Positions 35,903-48,165 of a stretch of DNA of 64,000 nt are shown here, piece after piece (the first letter of the stretch is position 1; each line of letters opens with the position of its first letter). Origin of the DNA: Chionis minor (Eukaryota; Chordata; Aves; Charadriiformes; Chionididae); contig VZSF01009945.1 of the NCBI GenBank assembly GCA_013398295.1, forward strand, positions 186,001-250,000, given 5' to 3'. The position numbers and the translations under genes are program-made. Under the pieces are notes generated by a model. The model searched no databases, was not told the DNA's origin, and was given only the letters and a program-made list of their open reading frames with translations.

Positions 35903-38206
35903 TCTACCATTATGATCTCCAGACAAGGAAACCTGGTCAGCGCCGCAGGACTGCACAACAGCACAGGGCAATTTTTCCCCTTTCCAGCTTCCTGTTTTTT
36001 CGAGAATTTGTTTCCCACCAAGCAGCAGGAGACTTCCAAGTTGTCACAACAGCCCCAATCTAGTAGAAAGTTATCTTATTAAGTCCTGCCAGCGTGAAAG
36101 CTGGATGACAGAACTGTGCATAGAAAACAGAAGTCTTAAGAATAACAGATCTGAGCATTAAAATTGAAGTTCACGCAAGAAAAATTGGCTAAGAGACAAA
36201 GGTGACATTAACATGAAGTTTACTATTAGATTCTCCTAGATCTGGGTCTCTTGACCACACTCGGTGACCAGCAAGAGCAGCCATGAGGGCCTTTAGAGTT
36301 TAGAGTCTCAAACTGAAAATTGATTGGAAACTTGTGGGATTTATTACTCCAGAGATATGCACCAGAAGTAAAGCTCCGGTAAAGATGAGAATATACAAAT
36401 ACAGTAAACACTCCTTGGCTGCTGTACAGCAAGCTGATCATGACACGACCCTAAAGGCTGTCATTACAGAGACCTGCTGTTCAGTGTCCGATTCTAACCC
36501 CTGGTCTCACCATCCCTAGTTGGTCAGGATTTCTGTGACTGACTTGATATTCCTCCAATTCTGGAATTCTCTTCCAGACTTCCTTTCTGTACTTATATTT
36601 TGATTCCTGAAGCATCTTTTACTCAATAGTCTAAAGATGAGCCAGAGAAAACTATGACTTTGCATCCCCTAAAAAAAAAATAAATTTCCTACTGCAGACC
36701 AAGCAGCAAGTTACTGGACCCAAAGCTGAGCACAAGTGGGACAACAAAAGGACTCTGTCTTTCATTACAAAAGTGGCCGTACAGTCAGGTCTCACATACA
36801 GACCTCCTTTCCATGTTGTTAGGAGGTGATTAACCTAGAGAAACAATTACAAGGCAGATGTAATGAGCACAAAAGCTCCACTCCCCTTTCCTGTGTACCA
36901 AGTGGCTGCAGGCCGGGGGAACCTGCCTGGACTGCTGGGGTTACTCTCAGCTCTCACCCACAGCCTGTTACTGCTCCTGATCATTTTGCTCCAAATGCTT
37001 TGATGTTTTCGTCATTGCCGGGGCTGACTCTGACTGTAAAGCCCCAAGTCTGCAATGGCAGGAGGTTGGCTGGGGGAAGAAGATGGTTTGCATGTGAGCT
37101 CAGTACCCTCATTTCTGAGCAAGAATTGGGCAATTAGTTGGCAACTGGCAGCGAAGGCAGCAAACGTGCTTGTTGCACTAGTGTGTTACCAGAGAGTGAT
37201 AGAGTTTGCCCCTTTCCTCGAGTCCCCAGCTCCTCCCAACTATGCCGGGCTCATCCATCAACGATTTACCGCTCCATCCCTCTCCACATTTTTGCCAGTG
37301 AGGGAGAAGCAAGGAGACAGAGAGGCTGCTCGTCTGGAATTTCTGGTCACTGCTTCCATGGTGCAGTGACATCCCAAACAATACCAAAGAAGCTCTACCA
37401 GATTTTTGGAAGTCTTAACTCAAGAGACCTCACAACACCCCCGTGCGGTTAAGAAAAGGATCTTGGCTCGTGCCACCCACCACTGAAACAGACACCCCTA
37501 GGCTGGAACAAAGCAGCTGTATGACACCATGCAGCAACACTTCACAGCATTTTAGGGTAGAAAGCAATTAACCTTTGGCTGAATCCCCTTAGCTCCAAGC
37601 TACAAAAAGAGCGTTTGTTCTGTTTTCTTCTCTACCCCCCACCTCCCCCAAGTCTGCACGGCTCTGGTGTTCTCATTAGCTCACTGACCTGGCTGTTTTT
37701 TGGACCCTGAAACGGAGAACAACAGTTGTGATCAAGTTAATGGGCTGTTTATTCAGATATTAATGTTGTTTTTTCCTTGCTTCTGCTCCATAGTAGTGGC
37801 AGCTGATTCAGATAAAATTAGGGTGAGGCTGTAGCACATTGTGTTTCTGTTCAGACAGTAAACAGACTCGAGTGGAGATCTACCTGAGATCTCAGCTGTA
37901 CTTTAAAGCAGTTCAGGGAGTTCAGACAAGGTCCTGTTTGCAGGTCTGTAAAGAGCAACGACTTCAGTTGAGTAAAGACATCTTTCTGCTCACTGCTATT
38001 TCTGCCTAGGTCTGACTGGAACTCAGTACTATTTTCTGTACTTCCACAGAACCTTCATCTTCAGGTCCAGCCCCAAGACTGAGCTTCCCAGGATCCAAGT
38101 CTGACAGCTACACTGGGACAGCCTGGAAATCCCAGCAGTCAGCTGTCCCTCAGATTTTAAACCCTAAATGAATCTCCTGTACAGCACAGGCAAGGAGTGA
38201 ATGATT

Positions 38207-38224
38207 TAAAAAAAAAAAAAAAAA
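38207..38224. repeat. Poly(A) tract
   Basis: Eighteen consecutive A residues. No flanking direct repeat was noticed. Confidence 0.85.
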
Positions 38225-41200
38225 TCAGAAGGCAGATAAATGAAGATTTAGGAATATAATCTGGGTCTGACCCATCAAGGAGGATTCCCTTACTTTACCC
38301 TGAGCCCATATTTCCAACTTCATCTGCCTCAGAGGCAGAGAACGAGTTCATCTCAATTAAAGACCACCATTAATTTAAGACAGGCCTGGTGAGTCCTGCC
38401 CTTGAAGGACCGATACCTCCATCATCTAGGCTCGCTCTAGTCAACTCCTGTGTTACACCAGCGTGGCCACCTCTGTGCACTCAGCACAGCTCTCTGCTGC
38501 TGCCAAGACAAAGATTGGTTTTGTGTTATCCTAAAAACATGTGTCAAACTTTCCATAGTTGGTGTGAGCCCTGAATTTAAGCCAGGCTAGTTCCAGCCAA
38601 CATCAAGGAGATACATTAAATGACCTTAGGGGTTACATCACATAGAGAAAACCAGTGCATAAACACACCTACACAGATAAAGTTGCTAGTCATTGTAATC
38701 CTAGTAGTCTTCCACACTCTTCCAGTAAAGCATGTTCATAAACCGGTATGGTTTGTAAATGCATCACTTCAAGCAGTTAATAAAACCGCTCTGATACCTT
38801 CATTTTGATGCATGTGTCTAACGGTAAGTGCTCTGTTCTGAGCCATCAGAAACTGGAAGCCGTGGCTGAGGCTGTGGTCACCTGCAGGAGCACTGGGCAA
38901 GCACAGCCAAACCAGCAGGAGTTTATGAACCGCAGGGGGGGAACGCAAAGTCAGCCTGACACAGGAGGCAACATATTTGCTGCTCTGGAAGGCAACTGCA
39001 GGAGTGGTCTTTCCAGTAACTGTCAGGAACCACCAAGACCTGCCTGGTCACAGGACCAGCAAGCGCACCCTCACTCTAAGCTGGTGAGAAGAGCAACCCC
39101 ACTGCAGATCCTCAGCCCCAGGCCAAAACCTATTTTGCTACCTTTTGTTTCCATCACCTTATTGGCATGAGACCTTTCACCAGCCCTTCCCAAGTTAGCA
39201 TTCCCAGCTACGGAGTAAACCACATTAGAGATACATAAAGCTACCTAGGTTTAATTCTGCCTCTTGGCTTGGCTTCAGGTAGTTACCAACATGAGCCTGT
39301 CAGCCCCAAAATTTGGTCACAGGAAGTGAAGGTCCCTGGGCCATGCTATGCCTGGCCACTGCACCTCCCCTTGGGCTGCACCTGCACGACAGCAGGTATA
39401 TTATAATGCCCCTCCTAGGGTGTTATAAAAGTAGATTTGCCTATAACCCAACACCCTCCAACTTCTGCTGTGGGTTTACTGTCATATTCAAACACGAGTC
39501 TGTTCATTCATCTTCTCCAATACCTGAAAGTGCCTTTTGCCTTAGCTAGCTACAGAAAAGGCTGCTGTAAAGCAGTGCTTTCCTTTCTTAAAAGTCAGAG
39601 AGTCATTAGAGCGATGCAGGCAGGAAGAGAGCCTGCTAGCGGGCTTAAAGGAAAAGGAATCCATAAAACCTCCAGTAATTCCAGCCGGCTGGGTACCCGG
39701 GATCACTTTCACAGTTTAGGAAACAGTTTCATCTCAGCCCCCACAAATTGACCTTGGCAGAACATAGAAAGTTTGCACATAACAGCCATGTTTCTGCTGT
39801 GAGTAATCCAGTAATCTAAGTTAATGCTCCATTTTGTTGGTGGAACAACACATCTTATTATCATATGAATAAGACATTAAACGGGGGGGAAAAAACCCAC
39901 AAGCTAAACGACATTAAAATCATATTGATGAGAATTTCTTAAGTCCATTTAACAAGATCCTTCTACCCATGGGGTTTCATCATTTTGTGTATCTTCATGT
40001 GTTTCCCACATAATTTTCAGTTTTACACATTATCACATTTTTCCAGTATACCAGAAGCAAAGTATGTGTGCTCAGGCTGAAACAATGTGTGCAGGGCAGT
40101 TAAACGGGGGAGTATCTTCTTCATAAACAACCCAGCACGGATCTTTTGACTACTCACAGCTCAGTGAAAGAAGAGAAGGTGAGTGACTCTGCATTTAGAG
40201 ACAACATATATAGCCTTCGAGTAATATCTTCCTTTTGCTCTCCATTTTGCCAAGCCTATTGCACACACTCAGAGCTAATCTCCTTGAACTCTGCAGTTCA
40301 GGTCAGAGACCCACTGTGCACCTGAACATGACAGGAGACTATTGCCTGCTGCTGGCCAGCCAGGGAAGGAACAGCACACTAGAACACTCGGACGCCGAGA
40401 GTATTGCTTACACACCCACTATCTTATCCAATCAGCCAGGTTAAAAAGTTACACTACTGCATTTAGGAGGTTGTAGCTAAGTTGTATTTCTGGTTTTTAC
40501 TCATTTTGTCTTCCAACCTAACTAGTTACAGCAACTCTCCAAAAGAGAGTGTAAGCAAACATAGAGTTAAGCATCTAAGAAAAAAAAAATTATCAGGAGT
40601 CTCATCTGTGTCCTATAAAAGCTCCAAGACTGCACACCATCTCTTAGAAAACAAAGCAACTTCAGCAAGCAATCTTGTGCCAATTACATGGAAATTGGGT
40701 CAGGTACCTTACCTATATTAGTCACACTTGCAATCAATTCAGATGACCTCTGAGATACAGCTTATTTGTTCAAATCCATTAGTTCTTATTTCCAGAAGCT
40801 GCTGTAACTTGAGGGGTGGGAGCAGTGACAAATATTTCAAGGCTGATGAGGAGTTTAAACCCAATGGAAGAGAGATGCCCGCTTTTCTAATGAGAAAAGA
40901 TGCCTCTTTCTAGCCTAGCTGGGCCAGGTAACACAAACTGTTACAGTTTGCTTACATTTAAAAGCCTGAATCTAGAGCCAGTGACAAGCTGGCTTTGCCA
41001 CAGCAAAATGAAGGAAGTGAAAGCACAAAGGACAGATTTAAGTTGTGGTTTGTCTTTGAAGCTCTCCACCATTTGGTGGACAAATAATGCATTAAGAAGT
41101 GTGTGTCATCCAAGTTCATATAGCTTGTGGCTTTGCAAGTTCTCACAGAATTAGAACATTCACATGCATTAAAAGGTGGGTATATAAATGCCTTTGGCTG

Positions 41201-43505
41201 TATTAATACCATGCTTATTAGTACCAATAGTATTCATGGGCAATACTTTTCTCCTGTCTCTTCCACATTGACACTGTAATATTCTGAACTGTATCAAAAT
41301 TAAGTAATTCACGGGTAGATGCTTCCAACAGTAGTTGAAGCTTTTCCCTTCCAAAACCTCAGTCACTGTGCCATGAGATGAGACGTGCAGGACCACCCAG
41401 CAACGGAGGAATGCTTAGCCTCACAAGGAATTTGAGAGCAAAGACAGGAGCTGAGGTAGGAATGGGGAAGTTAAAGGTGGGTGATGGTTTCCCAACATCT
41501 GAAACACACGAGGTAAGGTCAAGGTCGCCAGTCCTTAGGCAGCAGACACAGCATAAAGCCCTAGCACAGTATATGCCTGACATACGCTCAGAGGGGTGAG
41601 CAGTTACACGCACCACACTTGCCACCATCAGAGGTTTTAGGTTGACATTATGCAACTGCAGCTTTTCAATAAGGAAAAGGGATGACTCCCTATGGTTACT
41701 CATACCTCCATGGTCTAAGCCAACACAAGGAAAAGAATAAACATCCTCTCTTCTAGCTGGTCCTGTCTAAAAGGTGAGGCTAGGCATGGATTCCCTGCAG
41801 AAAGCCAGGGGCTGAAGACCAGCCCATCAGGACTCCCTGCACAGCGGCTACAGTAACTAGCACAGAGTAAAGATGAGCCACTCCACAGGAAGGGTCGTAG
41901 AGGCAATTAACTCCCCTGGAGCAGAAAGAAAAGGCACAGCTCAGAGGTGTCTGCATACAGGTCCTCCATACACTGTTCTCAAAAGGGTGCAGTAGACCAT
42001 CTACACTCCCTGCACGCACACACACATGCACAGAAGAGCCTTGAAGAAACATTCCACAAGATGGGGGTGAAAGTTCCATGCTTCGGCTTACAGCTCCTAC
42101 CAGCCAGTGACTCGCACTGTGTCAGTCACACGTACAGCAAACAAGCTTCCCCAGCTCTCCCCATGCACATATATACAGGCTTTTTGCTGTTGCAAAGAGA
42201 AAGAGGGATGCAAATCAAGGGGAAATCCATTCAGCCCCACGTTATTTGGCAATGCTGAGAGTGACAGAACAAGTATTAAACAGCGAGTGCAAACCCACTA
42301 TGCAATAAATAACTAACAAGCTCCTGGAAGACCTATAAAGTGCCCTTTCATTCTTGCCTGCCCTCAGATGGGCAGGTGCAGGCAGTAAGGCAGGAGTGTA
42401 GAAAGAAACTCTTAGCCCTCCAGACAGTATAGTCTCCAAAGCTGATATTATGGTCAAACAGCACAACCCATAAACCAGCCCTTTTCCGTCTGTCATCATT
42501 CTTGCCTTATTGTCCCGGGCTTTGATTTGTTCGCTGCGAGCGGGCATGCTCCGTTTCTCAGCCACATGCCAGCAAACACGCTGGCATGCTGCCCACCCTA
42601 AATACCATGTAGGCAGGATGGCGCCTCCAATACTTAAAACAATATTTAATGTTTTACATCACTGTGGGCCTGTAGATTATTTTCTAAATCCATGAAGCAA
42701 CAGTGGATCAGCATGTGGTTTGCTAATGCTGCACAAGGAAATAATGCATGAGGGGAAGAGATTAGTGTGGAGCACTTGAAATTAAAGTTGGCATTAGCTA
42801 TAGAATAACGTATAGCACGTGATGACCTACTCATCTTGGGCTCCACTAGACATCTAACAGCAGACTTTAAGAAAGGCACATATGGAAGAACACCTGCCCA
42901 ACTGCAGCAGACGGTTTCACTATTCTGGTTCTAGCCTCCCAAATCTTTGAAGAAAAGTTTCTCTAGGAACTGCTTAGATGAACAGAATTGGTAGATCTTT
43001 AATACGGGACATTATTTTCAGAAGAGAAGACACAGGTACAAGGTAAAAACCTCAAATACAAGCCTGCTTCTTGTGCACAAGAAAAAAAAAATCAATATGT
43101 CAGGCAGGGAATGACATGCTGGCTGGTGCTGACACATACCACAGACCTCAAGTTTATACTCACAAAACATCCTCAGATTGTTCTTTCTGCCACTAGTGCA
43201 AGAAGTCACCTTAAAGACCTGAGTGAACACCACGGCACTGAGGTGATTAAGACATTAAGACAGGTATAAAATGCAAGTGTTCAAGAACAGCATCATAAGT
43301 GAAAATAGTTAGCATTCGTCAATAGGAGAAAGTTGCCTCAAACCACATGTCTTTCCAGCTGTATTTGCTTGTTCAGTAATCAACTCTGTTATGAAATTTA
43401 TTTTACAGGATTAATGATAATTCCCTTTTGGTTGCCTTGTATTTGTCCCTGTTGAGTGTGACAGCAGAGAACATATTTGCATTTCCAGAACAGAAGTCTG
43501 ACAAT

Positions 43506-43520
43506 AAAAAAAAAAAAAAA
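43506..43520. repeat. Poly(A) tract
   Basis: Fifteen A residues in AT-rich DNA with no flanking duplication. Confidence 0.85.
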
Positions 43521-46500
43521 TCCAAGATGAACAGTTAGGTCCACCAACCTCAAGGTCAAGTGACATTAAAGTCTCAAATACTGCTATTCAAGAAGCCATC
43601 CGTGCATTTGCATAGTAACTCCTTAGTAGGTACTTCAAGCTGAAACTAACATACTAGTCGCTGCAGTTACCTAGATTGCCCCCCGCAGCCACCACAAGAA
43701 AACTAAGGCAGCAAAGGAGAGAAGTTTCTCTTAAAGATGAGAAACTGACAAAAAGAGGAATTAGCCATTTTGCCACAAAAGCGGACACCTCTGAAATCCA
43801 AGTGCTTGGTCCCACTCAGATTGTAATACAAACACAAGCTATTCTTGTCAGGGTGACTAGTCCTCTGCTTTTCAGTAGAGTCACTTCAGCAAGACGCTGG
43901 AGATTCAGCCCTGGCTATCGGGTTGCAGTTACTGACCAGAAGTGACCAAGAGCACCATGGACACCAAGATGGAGTAGACGACAGTAGACAGTCCCTCCCT
44001 GGAAGGAGACACTGATAGCAGAGCAACTTATCTTTGTTTCAGCACCAAAAATCTTTAGGACCAGGCTTCAAAGAAAATGTAAACATACTTAAGTGCATTT
44101 CAATTCAACAGTTAGTATTTAATTACTTATCTGAACTGACTGTAAACTCAAGTAGTGCTGGGCAAGGTTTAACTAGGAGTGCCTTCCCAGCTTATTTGGG
44201 GGTGCCAGTCCTGCCTCGTCCCCATTCCTCCCCCGCAGTGGGAGGAAACACTATATAGGAAACACCATATTTTAAAGTTACATCCGCATGGGAACTCAGG
44301 TACTACACTATGGTCATTCTTGTTAGCTTTTCCAGTTCATATCCTTCATTCAGTGGGCAGAACTATTTTTGGATCCAGAAACTTGAATTTGGACCCTTCT
44401 TCTGCCCTGTCGTACTCACAGGACAGTGTCAGCAGTTTTGTAACGTACATGCTCGCCCTATTGGTCACATGTGAAGAGGTACAGACCCCCATGCTCCTTC
44501 CAACAGGTATCCTGGAGCTATACATGACTTCAGAACTCTACCCTGTAAAAAACAGACTTCTCTTATTTAGAACAAAAGTTTAAAAATTCCTGAAATGGAA
44601 GCAGTCTCTTGTTCACAGAACACAGTAATGCTTTCTTTGTTCTTCAAGACGTTTGTCTGGTCCCAAATAATTTTTCCTTGCTCTCCAGCCACCAAACTGA
44701 AGAAAAATAACCAATTATTCACACACCTCTGGCTTTCAGCAAAAGTCTGTTCAAAGGAAGCTTCATGTAGCCTTCACTGCTAGTATTTTCTCAATACTAC
44801 AAGAGCTTCCCCATATACACTGCTCAACAGTTTTCCTCTTCAAAAAGGACTGACTACTAAAGTCATTTAGTGGTGCGTTCTCCGCCTATTTACAGTACTG
44901 CAGCAAAATACATTTTTGAAGTTATCTGTATCCCAGCAAGTATCATTACCTCACATGCAGTGCAACTGTTGTTCTTTTTACACTGAACTATTTTATTTAA
45001 TGGCATTTTTCTAGCATTTCTCTGTAGAGGTTTCCAACTTGCTGGATATAAAAACGCATCTAAAATGGTTGTGCTCCAGAGACATATGCCTACTCTATGA
45101 CTCCAAGATTATTTCATCTAAAATTTGATAGGGAGACGTGTACTACTTTGTAGTATGATCCATTTCAACTGTGTTCCAGCAAGGTAGGTAATCCTACACT
45201 GTCCCAGTTTTATAAGAATTTGAATTAATAGCATAAAAGTATAGCACTTAACATAAACATGGAACAGTTTCTTTATTGCACTTGTCAAATGCATTCCTCT
45301 CTTTGGTCACAGTTATGGTCAAAGAATTTAACAAAAAATTAACAAGCAATTCACCCTAAAAAAGAACCCAAAAAAAGTCAAAGCTGGAGAAAGCATCACA
45401 TACCCTACGTGTCTGAATTTTTATGTTTTTTCCGGCCCGGTTCTCCCTCTTAGTTCAGCAAGTTTCTTATTAAGCCCCATGCCTCATTCAATAAAAACTC
45501 CAGAGTGGAAACGACACCAGAGAGGCTATTCCCTTCAGCCTCCCAGTAAATACAGAGTGACTAAACAAGTAATTCTAGAAGTGTTCAGCAAGCTCACTTC
45601 AGACCTTTTCTCTGACTGTATCTGAACTGCCCCATAGACCAGCCAGGAGTAAGGAGCCATCCTTGCCATCTCATCTACCAAAACACGCTCATGACCAGCT
45701 TCATGGTGGGCACCGCTACCTGTGGGAAGTCTCAATGCTCCCAGGGCTTCAAGCACCCCTGGGCATTTTGCATGGCCTCCAGTTATCCCCCATCTGCCCT
45801 ACGGTGATGGGGGGTGACAGCTTCAGAAGTATCATCCTCCCAAACTCCTCTGAGGGCCAAGTGGGATCTGCAGACAGTCTGCATTTGTTTGTTTTTGCTG
45901 GCTCCTTAAATGAATAACACAGAGTCCAGGTACCAGCTTGGCAGAGGACTGTCCCAGAATTCACGTGCTTCAACTGGTCCACCTTGGACAAACCCTTAAG
46001 ATCAAGGGGTTCAGAAGTATTCCAAGCCCTGATTCAGAGCACCACCTCAAATCAACAAGGACCATCACACAGTTTCCTTGGGACCATCCACTCTGGAGGA
46101 AGTCATCCAAGACTTGTAGTCCACAGTTTCGAAGAAAGGCCAGTAACACGTACACAGCTCCTTTGAAAACCATTGCTGATGGCAAAAGATTAACAGAAGG
46201 TGTGACTGGAAACAGAAATGCTCAGCTTTAGGGAAAGTGAACAGATGCTGCACACAGGATAAAGATCTGCCCTATTTGCTAAACAGAAAGAGAAGCAGTA
46301 GCCATGCACAGAACGGCTGACAACGTCATTGCCCAGGTGATTAACTTAGATGGCTCATCACGTGTACAGCCATCTGCCCACAGCTTTGCTTTGAGTCCCA
46401 GGTACCTGAGGGAGAGCCCAGGGGGCTGCCGTGCCCACACAGAGCACGGCTGGAGCAGACAAATCCTGGAGCACTGCCGGCCCCACACACTCATGGTGCT

Positions 46501-47511
46501 GCCAAGCCTTGAAGCTTGGCCACCTCACGCCACGCTGGCCACAGAGCTTTCAAGGCCAAAAAAGTTCTATTTTTCAGCAGCAAAGAACAATGGTGGATAG
46601 AGAGAAATCTCTAACATGATATTTAGAAAACAAACACTTTTACTTTTAAAGCACTACAAGTGATCTGAAAATGCCATGTGTTTGCTATAGTAGAGGCAAA
46701 CAGCTTGACAGACCCATTATAAAACAATTTAGCATTTTGATGTGGCATGGTGGTGGTAGACAGCATAATTTTATCTGCTTTTACTGCACTGACCTCTGAC
46801 CCTTTGCATTATAATTTGAGAAGCAGCTGTGTATTTAGACTCACAACACCCTGCTACGTTCCTCAGTCTATCCGGCAAGCGCAGCAAGTGTCAGTCACTT
46901 TGGGCAATTAGCGGAACCACCGAGGAGGCTGCCGCAGACCTAGTGCCCCCTGCCCAAGACAGGTGTACACCACTGTCACATCCAACACGTGTCCTTTGGC
47001 CTTGTTACCAGTGTTGTCATCAAAGCATATTATCAGTTTGTTTACCAATAAGTGCAACACCACACAAGGGACTCCCAGTAGTCTGAATTTAATTAACATC
47101 TTAGTGGTGCCTGTCAAAGGCTTCCTTTCTTCCAGAAGTGTAGCAGGACAAATTTAAAGATAAGGTACTGGGGTCGGAGCAGAAGATGCTGCAGGAAGCT
47201 TTTTTGTTCTCAAATGGAAAAATAAGATATCCTACTAAATAAAAGTAATTTGAAGCCACCAAATAGTTTTTTATTCAAGTCTGCCACAGGCCTAGTCAAG
47301 AATTATTCTTGTATGCAAAGCGTAAAAGCCAAAATACAGCAAAACCTTGTGAAGTTTAAAAATGAAGAGTTTAAGAACCTAAGTGTCTAATACTTGCCAG
47401 TCATGGGTTTGTTTCAGTAATCCTGCAGGCCCAGGGGTCCATACGAAGGTCCCAAACACTGCCTGTTACTTGAGAAAGCAAGGGACCCTCCAGCACATTA
47501 GCATTTTGGCC

Positions 47512-47632
47512 CTGATCCAAGAAAGCACTTAAGCACATGCTTAACTTTAAGCATATGAGTGCTCCCACCCACATAAAAGGACCACTTATTCACTGAAAAT
47601 TAAGCATCTGCAGAAATACTTTACTGTATCAG
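47512..47632. repeat. Imperfect palindrome, probable old interspersed repeat
   Basis: The left arm 47512-47566 and the reverse complement of the right arm 47578-47632 align without gaps over 55 positions with 39 matches by hand count; the spacer is 11 bases. The left arm contains AGCACTTAAGCACATGCTTA followed by ACTTTAAGCA. I recall a closely similar palindromic repeat from turtle, crocodile and bird sequences, centred on a GAAGTCAATGG-like segment, but I cannot name the family with certainty. The structure fits a MITE-like DNA element or a conserved palindromic SINE fragment. No coding capacity. Confidence 0.65.
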
Positions 47633-47881
47633 CTTCTTTGCTGAGCATCTTACAGGATTACACCCTATCAAGTGACTCTCTGGAAAAAAAAATACCACCT
47701 AAACAGAAGTTGACTTCAGGCAGGATTGCTGACTGCCAAGAGCTGCCTAAGCACATGTGGCACTCCCCTACGGAGGCCCACGTCCTCCCCGGCTCTCACA
47801 ACAGCTGCACAGCAGCAAGGAGCCTCTCCTGAGGGCAGCGCATGTTTAGAGCTGCTGTTTCAGCCTCTGCCTCCTGGTTCT

Positions 47882-47903
47882 AAAAAAAAAAAAAANCCCC
47901 TTG

Positions 47904-47935
<32 letters not shown>
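47882..47935. repeat. Two poly(A) runs around an N
   Basis: About 14 A residues, an N at 47896, the short linker CCCCTTGGTGT, then 28 A residues. The N and the long homopolymers mark likely sequencing or assembly uncertainty, so lengths here should not be trusted. A + strand frame running through it (47726-47995) is spurious. Confidence 0.85.
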
Positions 47936-47937
<2 letters not shown>

Positions 47938-48123
47938 ATGTAGAAGCTACTCACTGACCAGGAGCTTGCCTGCTTCACTGAAGGCCGGGATGTAAAACAC
48001 AGACCTGCCACAAGGCACTACCCTGCCTACAGAACGTGGGAGTTGCTTCCAGTTACCACGAACAAGGTGTTGGGATGAAAAAACAGCAATCTACTCCAGG
48101 CTGGTTGCTTTGGATCAGACCCT

Positions 48124-48165
48124 GGAGACCTTAAATTACATACAGGAGACCTTAAATTACATACA
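48124..48165. repeat. 21-base tandem duplication
   Basis: The unit GGAGACCTTAAATTACATAC plus one A occurs twice in direct succession (48124-48144 and 48145-48165) with no differences. This indicates a recent local slippage or templated duplication. Confidence 0.95.

Larger units (their letters stand above)
35903..47511. other. Non-coding single-copy DNA, no gene recognised
   Basis: Almost 12 kb with no recognised gene or mobile element. Frames up to about 134 codons (44179-44583 +) or 121 codons (38805-39170 +) lack known motifs. Poly(A) runs occur at 38207-38224 and 43506-43520. A slightly GC-richer stretch runs from about 45660 to 46600, with overlapping frames on both strands and no recognisable product. 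A REST-like core lies at 43951-43965. Composition is A+C-biased on +, as elsewhere in the right two-thirds of the window. Confidence 0.6.

Noticed and set aside
45271..45290. TATTGCACTTGTC, the seed and first part of the miR-25/92 family
   Set aside because: The match ends after 13 bases, the family's 3' half is absent, and no pairing arm is visible nearby to form a precursor hairpin.
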